Assembly (NCBI GenBank): GCA_026193295.1
Contig: JAPHSB010000446.1
Location: forward strand, 1-17,668
DNA length: 17,668 nt
From: Lysobacterales bacterium
GTDB taxonomy: Bacteria > Pseudomonadota > Gammaproteobacteria > Xanthomonadales > SZUA-36
Direction of reading: 5' to 3'
A program made the position numbers and the translations under genes. Shown here piece after piece: positions 1-7,191 of this stretch. The notes beneath the pieces are model-generated. The model saw nothing but the letters and a program-made list of their open reading frames with translations, had not been told where the DNA came from and did no database searches. How positions within the stretch are numbered: the first letter of the stretch is position 1; each line of letters opens with the position of its first letter.

Positions 1-171
1 CCCTCGATCGCCCCGGTAGACCCGCATCTGCATGAAATTGCCACAGAGGTGCACGAAGCGCTGGTCTGGTCGTTGATGGCAATCCTGGTCGTCCATATCG
101 CCGCCGCGCTGCGTCACCATTTCGTGAAACACGACACCGTGCTGCTGCGCATACTGCGAGGACGGCCATGA
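1..171 (+). CDS. Cytochrome b561 family protein, C-terminal part (5' truncated by window edge)
   Basis: An open frame runs from the first base to a TGA at 169-171 and encodes the last 56 residues of a protein whose start lies outside the window. It reads as the final membrane helix and cytoplasmic tail of a prokaryotic di-haem cytochrome b561. There is a hydrophobic stretch at about fragment residues 20-37, with His18 and His32 spaced like haem ligands, followed by an ALRHHFVKHD-type tail ending in a DTVLLRILRG-like motif that is typical of the family. Such proteins are inner-membrane b-type cytochromes that transfer electrons, probably with quinol. The stop overlaps the next start as ATGA, which implies translational coupling with the YceI gene; b561/YceI neighbours are known elsewhere (yceJ-yceI in E. 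coli). The family call is fairly secure, but substrate and partner are unknown. Confidence 0.78.
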   Translation, partial: PSIAPVDPHLHEIATEVHEALVWSLMAILVVHIAAALRHHFVKHDTVLLRILRGRP

Positions 172-737
172 AGTGCGCTGCGGCTACAACATGGCTTGTA
201 CTCACAATGCTCGCGGGGCTGCAGACCGTGCTCGCGGACGGGGCGCAATGGCGCTCTACAGCCGCAACCAGCGAACTGGCGTTCTCGGCCTGGTGGGAAG
301 GCACGGAACTGCCTGGCCGTTTTGCCGATTTCACCGCCCGGGTGCAGCTAGACGAAACGGGTACAGACCCAATTGCTCTGACCGTGGAAGTCAAAGTCGG
401 CTCCGCCGACATGAACGACCGCGAAATAAACGCAGAACTGGTCGAGCCCGACTGGTTCAATGTGGCTTCATTCCCGCTGGCCGTTTTCACGAGCAACCAA
501 ATACGCCGCGGCGAATCGGGTTACCTGGCAAGGGGCACCCTGCGGCTCAAGGGCATCGAAAGACCCCTGGAGATACCGCTGGACTGGCGGCGCGACGGTG
601 ATTCGGCAACGCTTGCCGGGACGGCCACGCTGTCGCGACAAGACTGGCAGGTCGGTGCCGGGGAATGGGCCAGCAACGCCAGCTTGTCCGACCGCGTGGA
701 GTTGCGCTACCGGGTCGTGTTGACGTCTGGGCGCTGA
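168..737 (+). CDS. YceI family periplasmic protein
   Basis: This 189-residue protein has an N-terminal signal peptide (hydrophobic residues about 8-22, likely cleavage after the VLA at 21-23), so it should be periplasmic. The rest matches the YceI lipocalin-like beta-barrel. It has alternating beta strands, a segment resembling the family's SADMND region around residues 78-84, a WFNVASFP-type motif (family F/WFDVxxFP) and a GTLRLKGIERP motif (family LTIkGvtrp). YceI proteins bind long isoprenoid or amide lipids and are often linked to cytochrome b561. The ATG at 168 is preceded by GAGGA at 158-162 with 5 nt spacing and overlaps the b561 stop. A second YceI-like gene follows after 4 nt, so the three are probably co-transcribed. 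The ligand is not predictable from sequence. Confidence 0.88.
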   Translation: MKCAAATTWLVLTMLAGLQTVLADGAQWRSTAATSELAFSAWWEGTELPGRFADFTARVQLDETGTDPIALTVEVKVGSADMNDREINAELVEPDWFNVASFPLAVFTSNQIRRGESGYLARGTLRLKGIERPLEIPLDWRRDGDSATLAGTATLSRQDWQVGAGEWASNASLSDRVELRYRVVLTSGR

Positions 738-741
738 GGCG

Positions 742-1479
742 ATGTTGCAGCGCTCGATATTCAAACTGCATCGAGTGCGTGTGCTGTGGTGGCTGCTGCC
801 CGCCCTGCTCTCCGCCTGTCAACCGCAACCGCAAAACCAGCCGCGGTCTCCGGATCTGGGGATGGCTGCTATTGGCTGGCCGGGCCATGATTATCCGGCT
901 GCCGCCGCGGCCGGATCCGACGTCTTCCTGCTCGACCCGCAAACCACGCGGATCGATGTCGTGGTCAGGCGCGACGGTCCGCTGGCACGTTTCGGTCACG
1001 ACCATGTCGTCACGGTCCAGGAGCCCGAGGGTTTCCTTCAGCTCGACCGGCAGGGGCCCGCCTCGCGCGCTGACCTGCGCTTCCGGCTGGACCAGCTCGC
1101 GGTCGATTCCGCGGTGGCGCGCGGTCGGTACGCGCTGGATACCAGCCCAAGCGAGGCAGACATCGCGGGCACCCGCAAGAACCTGATGGAACACGTGCTG
1201 GACACGGATCGGTGGCCCTGGATGACTCTCGGCATGACGGCCTTCGAGCGGCAGCAGGATCACTACTCCGCCATCGTGACCCTCGCGATAAATGGTTCGG
1301 AGTATAGCGGCCGCCAGCCATTCCGCCTGCGCAGGGAGGCAAACCGGGCCACAGTCGAGGGCTTCTTCGTAATTCGGCAAACCGAGCTCGGGATCGAACC
1401 TTTTTCAGCGCTCGGCGGCGGCCTTCGCGTCGCAGACCCGCTGGAGATCCACTTTTTCATCGAGGCGGACAGGCGTTGA
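742..1479 (+). CDS. YceI-like domain lipoprotein
   Basis: This 245-residue protein begins with a charged N-terminus and a hydrophobic stretch ending in a lipobox (LLSAC, Cys26), so it is predicted to be lipid-anchored in the envelope. A Gln/Pro-rich linker and a low-complexity segment to about residue 60 precede a YceI-like beta-barrel domain (about 62-243). The domain carries a GHDH motif at 85-88, which is seen in a YceI subgroup, and an NLMEHVLDTDRWPWM segment that replaces the usual WFDV motif. It starts 4 nt after the preceding yceI stop, with only a weak, close GAGG at 736-739, so translation may be coupled. It diverges clearly from its neighbour, so this is an old paralogue pair and not a recent tandem duplication. 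The YceI fold assignment is good; the function is unknown. Confidence 0.8.
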   Translation: MLQRSIFKLHRVRVLWWLLPALLSACQPQPQNQPRSPDLGMAAIGWPGHDYPAAAAAGSDVFLLDPQTTRIDVVVRRDGPLARFGHDHVVTVQEPEGFLQLDRQGPASRADLRFRLDQLAVDSAVARGRYALDTSPSEADIAGTRKNLMEHVLDTDRWPWMTLGMTAFERQQDHYSAIVTLAINGSEYSGRQPFRLRREANRATVEGFFVIRQTELGIEPFSALGGGLRVADPLEIHFFIEADRR

Positions 1480-1527
1480 GGCGACCGTTCCGGCTTGGAG
1501 GCCGCCCCAGCGCTTGTCTGAACTCGA

Positions 1528-2505
1528 TCAGAGCAAATCTTCTACCGCCGCGCGCTCTTCGCGCAGCTCGGCCTCGGTGGCATCCATGCGCGAGCGGCTG
1601 AACTCGTCGATTTCCAAATCCTGCACGATCCGGTAGTCACCATCCTCACACACACAGGGGAAGGAATAGACGATGCCCGGCTCGATGCCGTAACTGCCGT
1701 CGGCCGGAACGGCCATGGACACCCAGTCTCCGGCAGGCGTCCCCAAAGCCCAGCAGCGAACATGGTCGATGGCCGCGGACGCCGCCGAAGCCGCGCTCGA
1801 AGCGCCGCGCGCCTTGATGATTGCCGCCCCGCGTTGCTGCACGGTTGGAATGAAGGTGTCGCGGTACCATCCCTTGTCCACGTCGCCGACGACGGTTTTT
1901 CCGCCCGCCTCGGCGAAGCGGATGTCCGGATACTGCGTCGAGGAATGGTTGCCCCAGATCACCATGTTGGAAAGCTTCGAATGGTGCGTGCCCAGCCGGT
2001 CAGCCAATTGCGCCAGGGCCCGGTTGTGATCCAGTCGTGTCATCGCGGTGAAATTGCGCGGATTCAGATCGGGCGCCGCCGACTGGGCGATCAATGCATT
2101 GGTGTTGGCCGGGTTGCCAACCACCAGGACCTTGATGTCCCGACTGGCCACCTTGTTCATGGCCGCGCCCTGCGGACCGAATATTTGCCCGTTGGCAGAC
2201 AGCAGATCCTTGCGCTCCATGCCCGGGCCACGCGGCCTGGCGCCGACCAGCAAGGCATAGTCGGCGTCCTGGAACGCCGTTTCGGCATCATCCGTGGCGA
2301 CAATATCCTTCAGTAGCGGAAAGGCGGCGTCGTTAAGCTCCATGACCACGCCCTGCAAAGTACCCAGTGCCGGCGTGATTTCGAGCAGCTGCAGAATGAC
2401 GGGTTGGTCAGGTCCCAGCATGTCTCCGGCTGCAATTCGGAAGCAAAGTTGATAGCCTATCTGGCCAGCGGCACCGGTAATGGCAATTCGAATGGGACGA
2501 TTCAT
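1528..2505 (-). CDS. mdh: Malate dehydrogenase (NAD-dependent, type related to Aquaspirillum/chloroplast MDH)
   Basis: This enzyme of 325 residues catalyses malate + NAD+ to oxaloacetate + NADH in the cytoplasm (TCA cycle). Visible motifs are the Rossmann glycine loop GAAGQIG at 11-17, the mobile-loop arginines in PRGPGMER (Arg92, Arg98), Asn131 in GNPANTN, the MTRLDHNRA segment with Asp159, and catalytic His187 in WGNHSSTQ. Length and motifs match the roughly 325-residue bacterial MDH group, not the E. coli type. The ATG is preceded on the minus strand by AGGAG (plus-strand CTCCT 2512-2516) with 6 nt spacing. The gene stands alone: it is convergent with the YceI operon (48 nt gap, no clear terminator) and divergent from the gamma-glutamyltransferase gene. 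The Ala/Ser-rich SSAASAASAA run around residue 238 is typical of this group. Confidence 0.96.
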   Translation of the reverse strand: MNRPIRIAITGAAGQIGYQLCFRIAAGDMLGPDQPVILQLLEITPALGTLQGVVMELNDAAFPLLKDIVATDDAETAFQDADYALLVGARPRGPGMERKDLLSANGQIFGPQGAAMNKVASRDIKVLVVGNPANTNALIAQSAAPDLNPRNFTAMTRLDHNRALAQLADRLGTHHSKLSNMVIWGNHSSTQYPDIRFAEAGGKTVVGDVDKGWYRDTFIPTVQQRGAAIIKARGASSAASAASAAIDHVRCWALGTPAGDWVSMAVPADGSYGIEPGIVYSFPCVCEDGDYRIVQDLEIDEFSRSRMDATEAELREERAAVEDLL

Positions 2506-2511
2506 TGAGGA

Positions 2512-2548
2512 CTCCTGGATTCATGCGCGGAAAATCACGATCATTGTA
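2512..2548 (-). promoter_or_regulatory. Candidate -10 box and Shine-Dalgarno of mdh
   Basis: Reading the minus strand, TACAAT (plus-strand 2543-2548) matches five of six bases of the sigma70 -10 consensus and lies about 38 nt upstream of the mdh ATG. A good SD, AGGAG, lies at 2516-2512. No convincing -35 was found at 16-18 bp. On the plus strand GATAAT at 2552-2557 is an equally good -10 candidate for the divergent gene at 2608, also without a clear -35. The divergent gap is only 102 bp, so the two promoters must share it. Confidence 0.4.
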
Positions 2549-2607
2549 GCCGATAATGACTTCATACCGACCGTTCCAAACGCCCATATTCACCTTTTTC
2601 GGGGGTA

Positions 2608-4326
2608 ATGATGACGCGGATCAAAAAGTACCGGGCAGCTGCATTTCTGCTCGCCCTGTTTTCTCTGAGCGCACCCGTTTTGGCTGCTGACCGCGTCACC
2701 GGCGAGACCTTCGCCACGCGCTCGGATGTCATCGCGCCGCACGCCATGGCGGCCACCAGCCATCCGCTGGCAACCCAGATCGCGCTCGACACCATGAAGA
2801 AGGGCGGCAATGCCGTCGACGCCGCCATCGCGGCCAACGCGGCGCTGGGCTTGATGGAGCCGACCGGCAACGGCATCGGCGGCGATCTGTTCGCCATCGT
2901 ATGGGATGCGAAGACGCAGTCACTGCACGGGCTCAATGCTTCCGGCCGGTCGCCGCGGAGCCTGAACCTGGAATGGTTTATTGAAAACGGCCATACCTCG
3001 ATCCCCAAGTACGGCCCACTTCCGGTTTCCGTGCCGGGGACGGTCGACGGCTGGTTCCAGCTGCACGGCCGCTTCGGCCGCCTGCCGATGAAGGACATTC
3101 TGCAGCCAACCATCGATTACGCACGCAACGGCCATCCGGTCCATGAATACATTCAGTACGGCTGGAAGCGCAATGTGGAACGGCTGTCCAGCTACCCGGG
3201 GTTCGTCGAGCAGATGACCATGGGCGGCCGGGCGCCTGAAGTCGGCGAACTGTGGAAAAACCCGAACCTGGCCAACACGCTGGAGCGCATCGCGAACGAG
3301 GGTCGCGACGTGTTTTACAAGGGCGACATCGCGCGGGTCATTGGCGACTATATGCAGGCCAACGGCGGCTTCCTCAGCTACGAAGACCTGGCCGCCCACG
3401 AGAGCACCTGGGTTACGCCCGAATCAGTCAATTATCGTGGCTACGACGTCTGGGAACTGCCCCCGAACGGCCAGGGTATCGCGGCCCTGCAGATGCTGAA
3501 TATCCTTGAGCGGCATGACGTCGCGGCGCTGGGATTCGGCTCGGTCGATTACATCCATCTGTTCCTGGAGGCCAAGAAACTCGCGTTCGAAGACCGCGCG
3601 CGGTTTTATGCCGATCCGGATTTCATGGACGTGTCGGTCGCCCGGTTGTTGTCGAAGGAATACGCGGCGGAGCGGGATTCGTTGATCGACATGAACCGAG
3701 CGGCGAAAGAATACCCGCACGGCGATCCCGCCGCGCTGCGCCAGGGCGACACGATTTACCTGACCACTGCCGACGCCGAGGGCAACATGGTGTCACTGAT
3801 CCAGAGCAACTACCGCGGCATGGGTTCCGGGATGACGCCGCCAGGGCTGGGCTTCGTACTGCAGGACCGCGGCGAACTGTTCAGCCTCGAAGCAGGCCAT
3901 CCCAATTCATATGCACCCGGCAAGCGTCCGTTCCACACCATCATCCCGGCGTTCATTACCAGGGACGGCAAGCCCTGGATCAGTTTCGGCCTGATGGGGG
4001 GGGACATGCAGCCGCAAGGGCACGTCCAGATCGTGGTCAACCTGGTCGATTTCGGCATGGGGCTGCAGGAAGCCGGAGACGCCCCGCGCATCTATCACTG
4101 GGGCTCCAGCGAGCCTACCGGCGAATCGATGCAGAATGGCGGTACCACAGCACTCGAAACGGGCTTCGATTACGCGGTGATCCGGGAACTCGTCAAACGC
4201 GGCCACACGGTCCAGGTGGATGTCGGGGATTTCGGCGGCTACCAGGCGATCATGAAGCACCCCGAATATGGCGTGTATTTCGGCGCTTCGGAATCCCGCA
4301 AGGACGGACAGGCGGCAGGCTACTAG
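2608..4326 (+). CDS. Gamma-glutamyltransferase (secreted, YwrD-like branch)
   Basis: This is a 572-residue Ntn-hydrolase proenzyme. It transfers or hydrolyses gamma-glutamyl groups, for example of glutathione, in the periplasm. A signal peptide is visible (hydrophobic 10-25, cleavage after VLA near residue 26). The N-terminal region has the family motif GGNAVDAAIAANAALGLMEPTGNGIGGD, given here in two parts: GGNAVDAAIA and GNGIGGD. Arg114 in SGRSPRS sits where the substrate-carboxylate Arg of E. coli GGT lies. Self-cleavage should occur before Thr382 in QGDTIYLTTAD, giving a roughly 381-residue large and 191-residue small subunit, the usual proportions. The GLMGGDMQPQGHVQ segment is typical of the GGT-like branch related to YwrD and differs from the GSPGG of E. 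coli GGT. ATG 2611 has better spacing to GGGGG (2601-2605) than ATG 2608. The regulator gene follows after 12 nt. Substrate preference is uncertain. Confidence 0.93.
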   Translation: MMTRIKKYRAAAFLLALFSLSAPVLAADRVTGETFATRSDVIAPHAMAATSHPLATQIALDTMKKGGNAVDAAIAANAALGLMEPTGNGIGGDLFAIVWDAKTQSLHGLNASGRSPRSLNLEWFIENGHTSIPKYGPLPVSVPGTVDGWFQLHGRFGRLPMKDILQPTIDYARNGHPVHEYIQYGWKRNVERLSSYPGFVEQMTMGGRAPEVGELWKNPNLANTLERIANEGRDVFYKGDIARVIGDYMQANGGFLSYEDLAAHESTWVTPESVNYRGYDVWELPPNGQGIAALQMLNILERHDVAALGFGSVDYIHLFLEAKKLAFEDRARFYADPDFMDVSVARLLSKEYAAERDSLIDMNRAAKEYPHGDPAALRQGDTIYLTTADAEGNMVSLIQSNYRGMGSGMTPPGLGFVLQDRGELFSLEAGHPNSYAPGKRPFHTIIPAFITRDGKPWISFGLMGGDMQPQGHVQIVVNLVDFGMGLQEAGDAPRIYHWGSSEPTGESMQNGGTTALETGFDYAVIRELVKRGHTVQVDVGDFGGYQAIMKHPEYGVYFGASESRKDGQAAGY

Positions 4327-4338
4327 GGCCCACGAGCC

Positions 4339-7068
4339 GTGCCACGCCTCCTTGCCGTGCTGCTGCTGGCCCTGCTGGCACCCCTTTCGGCGGCCGCGCA
4401 CCGCTTTACCGCGGTCGGTGTCACCAACGGCCTCGAGGCGCGGATTGTTCCATCCCTGTTGATCGACCATGACGGCTTCCTCTGGATCGGCTCGCGCGAA
4501 GGCCTGTTCCGCTACGATGGCTACGAACCGCTGGCGTTCTTGCCGGATTCGGGGGATCCAGCAGCGATCAGCGACGTCGATATCCATTGTCTTTACCAGG
4601 ACGATGGCGGCGATTTGTGGGTCGGGACCTATTCCGGCGGGCTGAATCACTACGATCCCGCGACCGGGACCTTCACGCATTACCGGCATGACTCCGCGGA
4701 CCCCGGCTCCATCATCGATGACAGCATCCTGGCCATGGCGGAGGGGCCGGAAGGCGGGCTGTGGGTTGCCTCCACCATGGGCTTGAGCCGGTTGGATCGG
4801 GGCAGCGGGCGTTTCGAACATTTCAGCAACGACCCTGCCGAGCCGCGATCGCTCTCCGCAAACCAGGTCAGCAGTCTGCACCGGGGAGTTTCCGGCCAGC
4901 TGTGGATTGGCACGATTGGCGGAGGGGTCAATTTGTGGCATCCACAGAGCCGTTCCTTTACCCGCTTCGACCTCGCCTCGTTGACCGGCGGCCCGCGGGA
5001 GTTGAATGATATCTTCTCCCTCCACGAAGACCCAAGGGGGCAGCTGTGGCTGGGAACCCGGATCGGCCTGGTCCTGCTCGACCCTGCTACCGCATCCGCG
5101 CGGGAGCTGCCTCTACCGGGCCAGGGTGAATACTCGCCAGCCATCACGGCCATGGCGGCAGGCCAGGATGGCCGCCTGTGGCTGGGCACGCTGGCCCACG
5201 GGCTGTTGACGATCGACGTGCAATCCGCGCAGTGGGAAACCGGATACTCGGATCACCAGCAGCCGGCCGGTCACCTCGTCGAGCAGCCCCAGATGAGTCT
5301 CGCTCTGTCGGAGGACATGCTGTTCGTCGGCACCTGGAGTGGGGGCGTCTACCGCGCCACCCGTCATGCCACCGACTTCGAACTGTTAAACCGATCCAAC
5401 AGCCCGGGCCTGCGGCATGAAAATATCACCGCTGTGCTGGCCACGCAGAAAGCCGGGGAGCCCTGGCTGGGCACTCAGGACGGCGGAGTAGTCCGGGTCA
5501 ATGTCGTCTCGCGACAGGTGGAATATCCGGCGGAAGTTTCGGAAGAGCTACGCAATGCCTTCGTCGCAGACCTGGTCCAGGCAGACGCCGGCCATTTTTG
5601 GGCCGGGACCAGCCGCGGGCTGTTCAGCGTCGGTGAAACCGGCCGCCAGATCAGGCATCTCGCCCATGATCCTTCAGACCCGGCAGCGCTTGGCGAGGGA
5701 ACCGTGAGATCGCTGCTGCCGGCGGATGACGACGACCTGTGGGTAGGAACCGACGGCAACGGCCTGCACTACCTGGATGCCACCGCCGATCGCTGGACGA
5801 ATTACCGCCACCTGGCCGCCGATGCGGAATCGCTCAGCGGCGATTTCATCACAGCTTTGTTGCCGGCAGCCACTCCCGGCGCTTTGTGGGTGGGCACGCG
5901 CTCCAATGGCTTGAACCGCTGCCGCATCGACAACTGGTCCTGCGAGCGTTTCAGCAGCAACCCGGCCACGGCGGGCCACTTGGGCCACTTCAATATCACG
6001 TCGCTGTTCCGCGATCGTGACGGTGAGATTTGGGTGGGTACCAGCAATGGCGGCCTGCACCAGGTGCTGCGCGGTGCTGAGGGCGGCGTATCCGGCTTCC
6101 GGCGCTGGACGCGCGAGGACGGTTTGCTCGACGACGGCATCATGGCCATCCAGCAGGACCTCGACAGCTCGCTGTGGCTGAGCACGCGACGAGGACTGAC
6201 ACGCTTGCATCCGGGCACCGGCGATGTGATCAATTACGTCGAGGAATCCGGCCTGCCCACCGACGTCTTCAACAGTCATGCGGCAGCAGCCGACGAGCGC
6301 TACATTTACTTCGGCTCTGCCCGTGGCTTGCTCAGTTTCCCCAAGGGCTCAGGCTTCGCGCGCCGCCAGGCCGCCAAGGTACGGGTTGCTTCCATTGAGC
6401 GTGCCCTGCCCGGCGAAATGATCGAGTCCGTGCACTGGGCGGGTGACGGGCTGAGTGTCGCCTTCGGAGACGTGCTGTCCATCAGGGTGGCCGCGCTCGA
6501 CCTGTCGGAGTCGGCGCATGAGTACGCGTACCGGCTGCGAGCGGGAGACCCCTGGACCGCGATGGGCACACAGCGGCAACTGATCCTGCACGGCCTGGCG
6601 CCAGGTCATTACGAGTTCCAGGCACGGGGCCGGGATATCTTCGGCTCCTGGGGGGAATCCGGAGTGTTGAGGCTGGAAGTCGTGCCGCCCTTCTGGATGA
6701 CGAATACCTTCCGCGCGTTGCTGGCCGGCCTGTTGCTGCTCGCGGCGCTGGCGGTGCATCGCGCCCGGCAGGCGGCGCTGCAAAGACGTGCGCAGGAGAT
6801 CCAGCGCCTGAGCCAGAAGCGCGAAGAGGCCCTGGAACAGAAACTGGGAAGCGAGGCCGAGCTGGCCGTCCTGACGCCGCGACAGAAAGAAGTGTTGCAG
6901 CTGATCGCCGAAGGCCACTCGACAAAGGAGATCGCCGAACGGCTGGTCGTCAGCATCAAGACCGTCGAGGCTCACCGGGCCAACCTGATGGAGCGGCTGG
7001 ACATTCACGACGTGCCCGGGCTGGTTCGGCTCGCCATCCGCTCCGGGCTGGTCTCCCAGTACGAGTGA
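4339..7068 (+). CDS. Membrane-bound transcriptional regulator: two-component propeller repeats, Y_Y_Y domain, TM helix, C-terminal LuxR/NarL HTH
   Basis: This 909-residue protein starts with GTG, 12 nt after the GGT stop. Residues 1-20 form a signal or anchor segment. About 14 Reg_prop repeats follow (core LWVGTxxGGLxxYD, spaced about 45-55 residues) between residues 40 and 670, enough for two seven-bladed beta-propellers in the periplasm. A Y_Y_Y-type Ig-like domain lies at about 715-780 (YAYRLRAGDPW ... YEFQARGRDIFG). One transmembrane helix follows at about 793-808, then a short coiled coil (810-843) and a LuxR/NarL HTH at 845-905 (LTPRQKEVLQLIAEGHSTKEIA, here split as LTPRQKEVLQLIAEG and STKEIAERL). 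There is no HisKA, HATPase or receiver domain. By layout, ligand binding outside would alter DNA binding inside in a single polypeptide. It probably shares a transcript with the GGT gene. Ligand and targets are unknown; the dyads just downstream are candidate sites. Confidence 0.9.
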   Translation: MPRLLAVLLLALLAPLSAAAHRFTAVGVTNGLEARIVPSLLIDHDGFLWIGSREGLFRYDGYEPLAFLPDSGDPAAISDVDIHCLYQDDGGDLWVGTYSGGLNHYDPATGTFTHYRHDSADPGSIIDDSILAMAEGPEGGLWVASTMGLSRLDRGSGRFEHFSNDPAEPRSLSANQVSSLHRGVSGQLWIGTIGGGVNLWHPQSRSFTRFDLASLTGGPRELNDIFSLHEDPRGQLWLGTRIGLVLLDPATASARELPLPGQGEYSPAITAMAAGQDGRLWLGTLAHGLLTIDVQSAQWETGYSDHQQPAGHLVEQPQMSLALSEDMLFVGTWSGGVYRATRHATDFELLNRSNSPGLRHENITAVLATQKAGEPWLGTQDGGVVRVNVVSRQVEYPAEVSEELRNAFVADLVQADAGHFWAGTSRGLFSVGETGRQIRHLAHDPSDPAALGEGTVRSLLPADDDDLWVGTDGNGLHYLDATADRWTNYRHLAADAESLSGDFITALLPAATPGALWVGTRSNGLNRCRIDNWSCERFSSNPATAGHLGHFNITSLFRDRDGEIWVGTSNGGLHQVLRGAEGGVSGFRRWTREDGLLDDGIMAIQQDLDSSLWLSTRRGLTRLHPGTGDVINYVEESGLPTDVFNSHAAAADERYIYFGSARGLLSFPKGSGFARRQAAKVRVASIERALPGEMIESVHWAGDGLSVAFGDVLSIRVAALDLSESAHEYAYRLRAGDPWTAMGTQRQLILHGLAPGHYEFQARGRDIFGSWGESGVLRLEVVPPFWMTNTFRALLAGLLLLAALAVHRARQAALQRRAQEIQRLSQKREEALEQKLGSEAELAVLTPRQKEVLQLIAEGHSTKEIAERLVVSIKTVEAHRANLMERLDIHDVPGLVRLAIRSGLVSQYE

Positions 7069-7108
7069 CAGGCCTTCTGCTCCCGTTTTTGCCCATTTCC
7101 AGTCGATC

Positions 7109-7123
7109 TAGGGGTTTTCCCTA
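7109..7123. promoter_or_regulatory. Dyad site 1, TAGGG-N5-CCCTA (candidate operator)
   Basis: TAGGGGTTTTCCCTA is a perfect inverted repeat of 5 bp arms around a 5-nt centre. Short dyads of this size are typical binding sites for NarL/FixJ-type HTH dimers, the class encoded immediately upstream. Its centre (7116) is 33 bp from the centre of the second dyad, about three helical turns, so both would face the same side of the DNA. It would lie near -76 of the proposed start. No T-tract geometry makes it a terminator, and the loop is T-rich, not stable. Confidence 0.55.
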
Positions 7124-7141
7124 TGCAAATGATTGCGTATT

Positions 7142-7156
7142 TAGGGTTTCTCCCGA
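7142..7156. promoter_or_regulatory. Dyad site 2, TAGGGTTTCTCCCGA (candidate operator near -42)
   Basis: This is a degenerate copy of site 1 (TAGGG-N5-CCCGA), in the same orientation. Its centre at 7149 is about 42-43 bp upstream of the start predicted from the TAGACT box. That is the usual place for a class II activator overlapping the -35 region. The -35 position itself (7157-7162, TTCCCG) is poor, as expected for an activator-dependent promoter. The pairing of two copies with helical phasing is the main evidence that these sites are functional. Confidence 0.5.
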
Positions 7157-7185
7157 TTCCCGCCTGGCCACCGAACGCATAGACT
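7157..7185 (+). promoter_or_regulatory. Candidate activator-dependent promoter
   Basis: TAGACT at 7180-7185 matches four of six bases of the -10 consensus, including the conserved TA and final T. The -35 window (TTCCCG at 7157-7162, 17 bp spacer) is weak. The predicted start is about 7191-7193. A competing weak promoter (CTGACT 7214-7219, then AGTAAT 7235-7240) lies further downstream with a short spacer, so the start is not certain. Confidence 0.4.
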
Positions 7186-7191
7186 TGATCC

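Noticed and set aside
547..1380. A long antisense frame (277 codons) opposite the two yceI genes.
   Set aside because: Both plus-strand genes have clear signal sequences and family motifs. The antisense product is low-complexity and typical of high-GC shadow frames.
3907..5025. A 372-codon minus-strand frame spanning the end of ggt and the start of the regulator.
   Set aside because: It crosses two well-supported genes and has no recognisable motif.
7166..7178. A possible sigma54 -24/-12 element (TGG...GC) upstream of the proposed small RNA.
   Set aside because: The GG-to-GC spacing is 9 nt, not 10, and the -12 lacks the TTGC context. The TAGACT sigma70-type box fits the dyads better.
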